Of a stretch of DNA of 5,201 bases, positions 1-4,615 are shown one piece after another. How positions within the stretch are numbered: position 1 is the first letter of the stretch; each line of letters begins with the position of its first letter. Source of the stretch: an uncultured Candidatus Udaeobacter sp. (GTDB lineage: Bacteria; Verrucomicrobiota; Verrucomicrobiia; Chthoniobacterales; UBA10450); NCBI GenBank assembly GCA_955652715.1, contig CATPBS010000196.1, positions 1 to 5,201 on the forward strand, written 5' to 3'. The translations under genes and the position numbers were made by a program. Under the pieces are notes generated by a model, which saw only the letters and a program-made list of their open reading frames with translations, was not told where the DNA came from and ran no database searches.

Positions 1-17
1 GTAGTGCTCTTCATCAT
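1..17 (-). CDS. Possible start of a divergent minus-strand gene (edge fragment)
   Basis: Read on the minus strand, the first bases give AAAAGGAGTGAATGATGAAG, a strong Shine-Dalgarno (AAGGAG) followed by two consecutive ATG codons. The second ATG (14-12) lies 6 nt from GGAG, an ideal distance, and the first (17-15) lies 3 nt away. Only about five codons (Met-Met-Lys-Ser-Thr) are inside the window, so no product can be named. If real, 18-148 is a shared divergent promoter region, which would fit this being the longest gap in the window. Against it, none of the + strand genes here shows a comparable Shine-Dalgarno, and the same bases can be read as the tail of a + strand gene. Confidence 0.3.
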
Positions 18-51
18 TCACTCCTTTTGGAAGCAGAAGAGCGCAGTCTAG
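1..51 (+). CDS. Alternative: C-terminal tail of an upstream + strand gene
   Basis: Frame 1 is open from the window edge to a TAG at 49-51 and encodes 16 residues, VVLFIIHSFWKQKSAV. A hydrophobic run followed by Lys-Gln-Lys resembles the cytoplasmic end of a last membrane helix, so this could be the end of a membrane protein. The stretch is too short to separate from chance. Frame 3 is also open from the edge to a TAA near 94-96, which weakens the argument. This reading competes with the minus-strand start over the same bases, and at most one is likely to be real. Confidence 0.22.
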   Translation, partial: VVLFIIHSFWKQKSAV

Positions 52-83
52 GAACGCTGCCCCGCGGGATCGACGTCCGGCCG

Positions 84-118
84 GCGCAACGCTAATGCTA
101 ATGAGGCGCGCGTTGCGC
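84..118. promoter_or_regulatory. 9-bp perfect inverted repeat upstream of cca
   Basis: GCGCAACGC at 84-92 is mirrored exactly by GCGTTGCGC at 110-118, with a 17-nt spacer containing TAATGC-TAATGA. No T-run follows, so it is not a classical intrinsic terminator. It lies 30 nt before the cca start and could be an operator for the adjacent gene or genes, or a hairpin in the cca leader. No regulator can be assigned from the sequence. Confidence 0.35.
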
Positions 119-129
119 TTCGCACAATG

Positions 130-137
130 AAGCGGCT
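130..137 (+). promoter_or_regulatory. AAGCGGCT motif, copy 1 (before cca)
   Basis: The 8-mer AAGCGGCT lies 11 nt before the GTG start of cca, preceded by AATG. The same 8-mer recurs only in the gaps before rplU and before the kinase gene. If it is a promoter, its 5' part would belong to a -10 element and CGGCT would be a GC-rich discriminator. I see no convincing -35 element here. Confidence 0.2.
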
Positions 138-148
138 ACAGTGATCCT

Positions 149-1483
149 GTGAAGCCCTCGCCTATGGAAAACGTTGCGCGGCAAGTTGCCGCGCGGTTGC
201 GCGAGCGGGGGCACATTGCGTACTTCGCGGGCGGCTGCGTACGTGACATGGTGCGCGGTTTGATTCCGAAGGATTACGACATTGCTACCAACGCGCGGCC
301 CGAAGCCGTACAGGCACTTTTCCCACGGACGTTCGCAGTCGGCGCGCATTTTGGCGTCGTGATTGTGCTGGAGAACGGTTTTCAATTCGAGGTGGCGACC
401 TTTCGTTCCGATGACGCCTATATTGACGGAAGGCATCCCAGCGCGGTGCATTTTTCTTCGCCGGAAGAGGACGCCCAGCGCCGCGATTTTACCATCAACG
501 GAATGTTTTATGATCCGGTCGCGAAGAAGGTGATCGATTTTGTCGGCGGCGGCGGCGATATCGACGCAAAACTCGTGCGCGCAATTGGGGACCCTGCGCA
601 ACGGTTCGCGGAAGACCGGCTGCGCATGCTGCGTGCAGTGCGCTTTGCCACGGTGCTCGATTACCAGATCGATGAGAAAACGTGGGACGCGCTCGCCGCC
701 AATGCGTCGTCAATCAATCAAATCAGCGCTGAACGAATTCGCGACGAATTGGTGCGGATTTTTTTTTCACCGAATCGGGTCCGCGGCTGGGACCTGCTCG
801 ATTCCAGCGGCCTAATGGCTGCAATTCTGCCCGAGCTGGAAGCGATGAAAGGTGTGTTGCAGCCGGAACAGTTTCATCCCGAGGGCGACGTATTCGTGCA
901 CACTCGGCTGATGTTGCAGTTCCTTCCGGAGGAAGTTTCCACTCCGCTGGTTTTCGCCGTGTTGTTTCACGATGTCGCGAAACCGGTAACGGCGACGGTG
1001 GATACAACGGGCCGCATCCGTTTTAACGAACACGACCGCATCGGTGCTCAGATGACAGAGGCGATCATGCGGCGCTTGCGGTTTTCCGGCGCCGAAATTG
1101 AGGCGACCGTCGAAATGGTTAGGCAGCACATGGTTTTCAAGGATGCCCCGAACATGCGAGTCGCAAAGCTGAAACGTTTTATGGCCCGACCAACCTTTGG
1201 TGACGAGCTGGAATTGCACCGGGTCGACTGTGAAAGCAGCCATCGGATGCTCGACAACTATGAATTTCTCCTGCGCAAACGCGAAGAATTCGCCAACGAA
1301 CCGATCATTCCCCCGCCCCTGGTGCGCGGTGACGATCTGATCGCCCTTGGGTTAAAGCCCGGCCCAAAGTTTGGCGAAATCCTCGAGGCAGTGGAAACGC
1401 GACAGCTGGAGGGGACGCTACGGACGCGGGAGGAAGCGCTGGAATGGATAAAACGGGAGTATTCGTTAGCCAACAATCACTGA
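149..1483 (+). CDS. cca: CCA-adding tRNA nucleotidyltransferase / poly(A) polymerase family, with HD domain
   Basis: A cytoplasmic class II nucleotidyltransferase of 444 aa that adds or repairs the 3' CCA end of tRNA using CTP and ATP. Visible motifs: the Gly-Gly of FAGGCVRD (residues 26-33); metal-binding Asp42 and Asp44 in KDYDIAT; RRDFTIN at 111-117; and the nucleotide-selecting EDxxR motif as EDRLR at 155-159. A neck and body domain follows, then an HD-type region (FHDVAKP at 273-279, with further His at 251, 295, 327 and 357). The C-terminal LVRGDDLIALGLKPGPKFGE segment (391-410) is typical of long bacterial members. The start is GTG 149. An in-frame ATG at 164 is an equally plausible start, because neither has a Shine-Dalgarno and the five intervening codons are not conserved. 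The sequence alone does not separate a full CCA-adding enzyme from a CC-adding, A-adding or poly(A) polymerase relative. The HD domain may give phosphohydrolase activity, as in the E. coli enzyme. A nine-T run at 759-767 lies near the junction of catalytic head and HD region. Confidence 0.95.
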   Translation: MKPSPMENVARQVAARLRERGHIAYFAGGCVRDMVRGLIPKDYDIATNARPEAVQALFPRTFAVGAHFGVVIVLENGFQFEVATFRSDDAYIDGRHPSAVHFSSPEEDAQRRDFTINGMFYDPVAKKVIDFVGGGGDIDAKLVRAIGDPAQRFAEDRLRMLRAVRFATVLDYQIDEKTWDALAANASSINQISAERIRDELVRIFFSPNRVRGWDLLDSSGLMAAILPELEAMKGVLQPEQFHPEGDVFVHTRLMLQFLPEEVSTPLVFAVLFHDVAKPVTATVDTTGRIRFNEHDRIGAQMTEAIMRRLRFSGAEIEATVEMVRQHMVFKDAPNMRVAKLKRFMARPTFGDELELHRVDCESSHRMLDNYEFLLRKREEFANEPIIPPPLVRGDDLIALGLKPGPKFGEILEAVETRQLEGTLRTREEALEWIKREYSLANNH

Positions 1484-1491
1484 AGAAACGC

Positions 1492-1525
1492 CGAACGCCC
1501 AACATCGAACGTCCAACATCGAATG
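1492..1525 (+). repeat. Tandem 14-bp repeat spanning the cca-glgA gap and the glgA start codon
   Basis: CGAACGCCCAACAT (1492-1505) is followed directly by CGAACGTCCAACAT (1506-1519), which differs at one base, and then by a truncated third copy, CGAATG (1520-1525), whose last three bases are the glgA ATG. From memory, runs of GAAC-CCAACAT-type units are common intergenic repeats in Verrucomicrobiota and Planctomycetota genomes, where they produce spurious 'RRTPNIERPTSN'-like translations. No search was possible here. The repeat fills most of the 39-nt gap between the two genes. Confidence 0.7.
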
Positions 1526-2974
1526 AAAATCTTGATGATCAGCGTGGAGGGGCCACCGTTGCAACGAGCCGGCGCGCTGATCGATGTCATGGACGCGTTG
1601 CCAAGCGCGCTGCGTGCGCGCGGTCATGAAGTAAGCGTAACGTTGCCGTTCTACCGCGAAATTAAGGAGAATCGCGCGTTTAAGAAGAAGAACACTGGCA
1701 TAACTGTCGATGTGCAGGTGGGCGAGAAGATTTACGTCGCGCAGTACCTCGAGGGACGGAGCGCAAGCGGCGTGCAGTTGTTTCTCATTCGGTGCGATGA
1801 CTTTTTTGATCGCGCTGGAATTTACGGCGAGCGCGGTAAGCCGTACGAAGACAACGCCGCCCGATTTATTTTTTTCTGCAAAGCGGCGCTTGAGCTAGCC
1901 CGGCGATTGACGCCGCAATTGCAAATTTTGCACGTTCACGATTGGGCCCCGGCGTTGGTGCCGGTCTTTGTTCATGCGCAAGGGCTGCCGTTCAAAACTG
2001 TCCTGACTATTCATCACGTGGCTGATCAGGGCAGTTTTTGGGGACTCGATTTCGGGCTCACAAATTTGCCAGAGCGGTTTTTCACCCTGCATGGCGTGGA
2101 GTTTTTTGGGCGCCTAAATTTTCTGAAAAGCGGAATCCTCTATGCCGACAGGATTACCACCGTAAGCGAACATTACCGGCGCGAAATCCAGACGCCATCG
2201 GGCGGGTGCGGTCTCGATGGGGTGCTGCGCGAAAATGCACATCGCCTCAGGGCCATTTTGGATGGCGCAGATTACACGCGATGGAATCCGGCGTCGGATC
2301 GCGCACTCCCGGCGCGTTATGACGCGAAACGACTCCGGGGAAAACAGGTCTGCCGTGAGGCACTCCTGAAGGAAATGAACCTCACGCCTGCGCCGGGCGG
2401 CCCCGTCTTCGGGATGGTCACTCGCGTTGTTCAGGAAAAAGGTTTCGAAATCCTCGTGCCACTTCTCGATCGACTTCTCTGGGACGATGTGCGGCTGATC
2501 ATTCTTGGAGAAGGTGACTCTGCGTATGAGACTGCGCTCGCCGTCGCGGCCAAAAAATTTCAAACCAAGTTTGCCTATCAGAAAAATTATGACGAAAAGC
2601 TGGCGCACCTCATTGAGGCAGGCATGGACATCGCTCTGATTCCATCGCGTATCGAGCCAGCGGGTTTGAGTGCGATGTATAACTTGAAGTATAGCGCCCT
2701 GCCGGTTGCACGCGTGACCGGCGGAATCCAGGAGATCATCGAGGATTACGATCCGACAACCGACAGCGGTTACGGTTTCCTCTGTTACGAATATTCGAGC
2801 GAAGCTTTCTGGGATGCGATCAAACGTGCGCGGCAAATCTACCGCGACCGGCGCCTCTGGACCAAGTTGATGAAACGAGCGATGGCGCACAATTTTTCCT
2901 GGGACGCGTCCGCGCAGCACTATGAAGCTCTTTACAGAGAACTCATTAGCGCGACCGGCGAAGCAGCAGCGTAG
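1523..2974 (+). CDS. glgA: Glycogen/starch synthase family glycosyltransferase (GT5), atypical donor-site motifs
   Basis: A 483-aa GT-B protein, the usual GlgA length, expected to elongate alpha-1,4-glucan from ADP-glucose in the cytoplasm. The N-terminal GT5 domain is clear (HVHDW 137-141, TIHH 162-165, then NFLKSGILYADRITTVSEHY at 199-218, closely matching the family). Catalytic-site residues equivalent to E. coli Arg300, Lys305 and Glu377 are kept as Arg301, Lys306 (TRVVQEKG) and Glu378 (PSRIEPAGL). Several other conserved positions differ: the ADP-glucose-binding KTGGL is RAGAL (15-19), HDWH is HDWA, TIHNLAYQG is TIHHVADQG, NGVD is DGAD, EPCGL is EPAGL, and RYGTIPV is KYSALPV. GT5 membership is secure, but donor preference or activity may have shifted. 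The ATG at 1523 is chosen because MKIL aligns with the family N terminus exactly. There is no Shine-Dalgarno. It follows cca by 39 nt and could be cotranscribed with it. The symbol denotes family, not proven glycogen synthesis. Confidence 0.88.
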   Translation: MKILMISVEGPPLQRAGALIDVMDALPSALRARGHEVSVTLPFYREIKENRAFKKKNTGITVDVQVGEKIYVAQYLEGRSASGVQLFLIRCDDFFDRAGIYGERGKPYEDNAARFIFFCKAALELARRLTPQLQILHVHDWAPALVPVFVHAQGLPFKTVLTIHHVADQGSFWGLDFGLTNLPERFFTLHGVEFFGRLNFLKSGILYADRITTVSEHYRREIQTPSGGCGLDGVLRENAHRLRAILDGADYTRWNPASDRALPARYDAKRLRGKQVCREALLKEMNLTPAPGGPVFGMVTRVVQEKGFEILVPLLDRLLWDDVRLIILGEGDSAYETALAVAAKKFQTKFAYQKNYDEKLAHLIEAGMDIALIPSRIEPAGLSAMYNLKYSALPVARVTGGIQEIIEDYDPTTDSGYGFLCYEYSSEAFWDAIKRARQIYRDRRLWTKLMKRAMAHNFSWDASAQHYEALYRELISATGEAAA

Positions 2975-2979
2975 AATGT

Positions 2980-2987
2980 AAGCGGCT
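2980..2987 (+). promoter_or_regulatory. AAGCGGCT motif, copy 2 (between glgA and rplU)
   Basis: This second copy of AAGCGGCT begins 5 nt after the glgA stop codon and lies 82 nt before the rplU ATG. The sequence just upstream includes TAGAAT (2972-2977), five of six matches to a sigma70 -10 and overlapping the glgA stop, and also TGTAAG (2977-2982). I see no good -35. If transcription begins here, the rplU mRNA would carry an 80-nt leader containing the hairpin at 3018-3050. Confidence 0.22.
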
Positions 2988-3017
2988 TCACTGCGTGGAT
3001 CGAGCTTTCCGTTTGCC

Positions 3018-3054
3018 AAGCCCGCCCATCTGTGGAATTTTGGGCGGCTTTTCT
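3018..3054 (+). terminator. Hairpin with trailing T-rich run: glgA terminator or rplU leader structure
   Basis: AAGCCCGCCCA (3018-3028) pairs with TGGGCGGCTT (3041-3050), leaving one C bulged and a 12-nt loop. The right arm runs into TTTT at 3049-3052 and then CTCT. The GC-rich stem plus T-run fits an intrinsic terminator for the cca-glgA unit. It also lies only 15-20 nt before the rplU start, so it could instead be a leader hairpin for attenuation or autoregulation of the L21/L27 genes. The T-run is short and interrupted, so termination strength is uncertain. Confidence 0.5.
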
Positions 3055-3069
3055 CTCCCCCCACCGTTC

Positions 3070-3420
3070 ATGGCTTACGCAATTATTAAGACTGGAGGCA
3101 GGCAGTTCCGCGTCGCGGAAGGCGATACGATTGATGTCGACCTTCTCGATGTCGATCCCGGCAAGATCGCGACCTTCGGTGATGTACTGATGTTTGCCGA
3201 CGGCAGCGACGTGACGCACGGCAACCCGCTGATTTCCGGAGCAAAGGTGACGGCTGAAGTTCTCGAACAGCGCAAGGACAAGAAAGTTATCGCCTTCAAG
3301 TACAGGCGGCGTAAAGGCTATCACCGCACGGTTGGCCACCGTCGTAAATTGACGCGTGTGAGGATTAAAAGCATTAGTGTGGGAGCGAAAAAAGGCGCAG
3401 CGAAGAAAACCGAGGAGTAA
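3070..3420 (+). CDS. rplU: 50S ribosomal protein L21 (bL21)
   Basis: A 116-aa ribosomal protein that binds 23S rRNA in the large subunit. The N terminus MAYAIIKTGGRQFRVAEGD (1-19) is the canonical bL21 opening. The basic family signature is at 76-100, running from FKYRRRKGYH to TRVRI. Family members are usually 100-105 aa. The extra length is a C-terminal tail, GAKKGAAKKTEE (105-116), lysine-rich and ending in two Glu. ATG 3070 is chosen over an upstream in-frame GTG at 2995 because the family starts at MAYAII, and the extension would translate the hairpin. There is no Shine-Dalgarno; the 20 nt before ATG are pyrimidine-rich. rpmA follows 42 nt downstream, the near-universal bacterial L21-L27 pairing. 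Confidence 0.97.
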   Translation: MAYAIIKTGGRQFRVAEGDTIDVDLLDVDPGKIATFGDVLMFADGSDVTHGNPLISGAKVTAEVLEQRKDKKVIAFKYRRRKGYHRTVGHRRKLTRVRIKSISVGAKKGAAKKTEE

Positions 3421-3423
3421 AAC

Positions 3424-3437
3424 GGATACGGCTATCC
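3424..3437 (+). other. Small hairpin between rplU and rpmA
   Basis: GGATA (3424-3428) and TATCC (3433-3437) are perfectly complementary around a CGGC loop, starting 4 nt after the rplU stop. The stem is only 5 bp with no T-run, so it is not a terminator. It may be a minor mRNA structure, or chance. Confidence 0.2.
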
Positions 3438-3462
3438 AATTCTCAACCACCAACTCTCTTCA

Positions 3463-3720
3463 ATGGCTCACAAAAAAGGACAAGGCAGCGTCAAGAACGG
3501 CCGCGACAGCGTCAGCAAACGGCTGGGTGTGAAAAAATTCGGCAGCGAAATGGTTGTGGCCGGCAATATCATCGTGCGGCAGCGCGGAACAAAATTTCTA
3601 CCCGGAAAGAACGTCGGACTCGGCCGGGACTACACAATTTTTGCGCTGCTGGATGGCACGGTGCGCTTTGATCGTCGCGGCCGGCGGGTGAATGTGGACC
3701 CGCTAGCGGCAACGAATTAG
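3463..3720 (+). CDS. rpmA: 50S ribosomal protein L27 (bL27)
   Basis: An 85-aa ribosomal protein located near the peptidyl transferase centre of the large subunit. It opens with [16 protein letters not shown], the typical bL27 N terminus, whose flexible tail reaches the P-site tRNA. The opening has Gln-Gly-Ser-Val-Lys where MAHKKGGGS-(S/T)-(R/K)-NGRDS is usual. The signature [19 protein letters not shown] (34-52) and the [14 protein letters not shown] segment (56-69) are intact. There is no N-terminal extension of the Firmicute type that must be cleaved by Prp, so the protein should be active as translated. It is 42 nt after rplU and probably cotranscribed. No Shine-Dalgarno is visible; the leader reads CCACCAACTCTCTTCA. 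The gene after it is a nucleotide kinase, not obg, which often follows rpmA elsewhere. Confidence 0.98.
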   Translation: MAHKKGQGSVKNGRDSVSKRLGVKKFGSEMVVAGNIIVRQRGTKFLPGKNVGLGRDYTIFALLDGTVRFDRRGRRVNVDPLAATN

Positions 3721-3759
3721 CCTCATCGAATTCTGCTTCCGCGTCTGACCGGCTTGCAG

Positions 3760-3770
3760 TATAAGCGGCT
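3760..3770 (+). promoter_or_regulatory. AAGCGGCT motif, copy 3, with TATAAG (before kinase gene)
   Basis: TATAAG (3760-3765) overlaps the third AAGCGGCT (3763-3770), in the 57-nt gap after rpmA. TATAAG is a good -10 match, but the expected -35 position holds only TTCCGC (3737-3742). If used, the transcript would start within a few bases of the ATG at 3778 and be nearly leaderless. This copy gives the strongest hint that the shared 8-mer marks promoters. Confidence 0.27.
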
Positions 3771-3777
3771 TTCGCAG

Positions 3778-4380
3778 ATGAGATATAACACCTTCATCCT
3801 CTTTGGTGCGCCAGGCAGCGGCAAAGGCACGCAGGGCAAAACGCTCGGCACGATCCCGCGCTTGTATCATTGCGCCTGTGGCGACGTGTTCCGCTCCATC
3901 GACACGCGCACAAAGGTCGGCAAAGCCTTCCTTGAATACTCGGGCAAAGGCCAACTCGTCCCGGACGACATCACGGTGGAACTCTGGCGAGAGGCAATCG
4001 ATGCGGCTGTGGAAGGGCACAAGTTTAAACCCGACATCGACACGCTCGTGCTCGACGGCATTCCGCGGAATATCGGACAGGCCAAAATCATGGAGGAAAT
4101 GATCGACGTAAAGAAAGTGTTTCACCTTGCGTGCCCGAGCCGCGAGACACTCTTTTACCGGTTAAAGAAGCGCGCCTTGAAGGACAACCGCCTCGACGAC
4201 GCAAACGAGGAGGTCATCCAGCGACGTCTCGACATTTACGAGAGGGAATCGAAGCCGGTGCTCTCATATTATCCGCGAGAGCTGATCGCCGTGGTTGACG
4301 CGACACAGCCGCCCGCCAAAGTTCTGCTCGATATCCTGCAGAGCGTGAACGACGGCGTGTATGAACCAGCAGCAGTTTGA
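3778..4380 (+). CDS. Adenylate kinase family nucleoside monophosphate kinase, short-LID type
   Basis: A 200-aa cytoplasmic P-loop kinase transferring phosphate from ATP to a nucleoside monophosphate, probably AMP. Walker A is GAPGSGKGT (10-18). The NMP-binding segment is HCACGDVFR (31-39), where adenylate kinases have S-T-G-D-x-x-R. GxLVPDD appears as GQLVPDD (58-64), and DGFPR appears as DGIPR (93-97). Catalytic arginines are present: Arg97, Arg128, Arg132, Arg138 in NRLDD, and Arg149/150. The LID is short (about 133-141), with no zinc-binding cysteines or long insert, resembling short-type kinases rather than the approximately 215-aa E. coli Adk. Cys34 replaces the Thr that contacts the AMP base. 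Because UMP/CMP kinases carry Ala there, substrate choice is uncertain, so no symbol is assigned. ATG 3778 puts the P-loop at the usual distance from the N terminus; an upstream TTG at 3754 is less likely. Its last 20 nt overlap the zinc-ribbon gene. Confidence 0.88.
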   Translation: MRYNTFILFGAPGSGKGTQGKTLGTIPRLYHCACGDVFRSIDTRTKVGKAFLEYSGKGQLVPDDITVELWREAIDAAVEGHKFKPDIDTLVLDGIPRNIGQAKIMEEMIDVKKVFHLACPSRETLFYRLKKRALKDNRLDDANEEVIQRRLDIYERESKPVLSYYPRELIAVVDATQPPAKVLLDILQSVNDGVYEPAAV

Positions 4381-4600
4381 AAATTTCACCGCTTCGAGTC
4401 TGTACTGCGAAAAGTGCAAAGCCGCTATGCCGGTGCGCGAGCGGCTGCTCTTGGTCCTGCCCGACAAGGAGATTTTCGATTATCTCTGCACGGAGTGTGG
4501 AACGTCGGTAGGCCGGCGTGAGATTACTGCCGGAGAGAAACTCCTTGCGCAAACGACGGCCGCGCGACGCCCGCGTCGCTCTGTCGCGCGGCACAATTGA
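4361..4600 (+). CDS. Small zinc-ribbon protein of unknown function
   Basis: A 79-aa protein with two Cys-x2-Cys knuckles, CEKC (16-19) and CTEC (43-46), separated by 23 residues. This is the spacing of a zinc ribbon binding one Zn2+. Between them is a strand-rich segment, MPVRERLLLVLPDKEIFDYL (23-42). The C-terminal third is basic (ARRPRRSVARHN), compatible with nucleic acid or ribosome contact. There is no signal peptide or membrane segment. The gene starts inside the kinase gene (20-nt overlap) and ends 15 nt before fmt, so translational coupling is likely. I do not recognise a named family. The location among translation genes suggests, but does not show, a role in translation or RNA handling. 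The ordered cysteines and tight packing argue that it is a real gene. Confidence 0.82.
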   Translation: MNQQQFENFTASSLYCEKCKAAMPVRERLLLVLPDKEIFDYLCTECGTSVGRREITAGEKLLAQTTAARRPRRSVARHN

Positions 4601-4615
4601 CGCCGTAGCTAGGGA

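Noticed and set aside
98..601. 167-aa open frame on the minus strand opposite cca
   Set aside because: The + strand carries conserved nucleotidyltransferase motifs over the same bases, and the minus translation resembles no protein family.
540..815. 91-aa + strand frame inside cca
   Set aside because: Entirely within cca in another frame. Kept only as the frame that slippage at the T-run would enter.
1444..1629. 61-aa + strand frame overlapping the end of cca and the start of glgA
   Set aside because: Its middle (RRTPNIERPTSNEN) is a translation of the 14-bp repeat, and the rest is out-of-frame cca and glgA.
2114..3064. 316-aa open frame on the minus strand, antisense to the glgA-like gene
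   Set aside because: It lies fully opposite a recognisable GT5 gene, has no family motifs, and crosses the hairpin region. It is a shadow of GC-biased codon use.
2995..3069. N-terminal extension of L21 from GTG 2995
   Set aside because: It would translate the hairpin and pyrimidine-rich leader. The bL21 family begins at MAYAII (3070).
3754..3777. TTG start for the kinase, adding eight residues
   Set aside because: The extra residues cover the TATAAG/AAGCGGCT site and are not needed, since ATG 3778 gives the usual distance to the P-loop.
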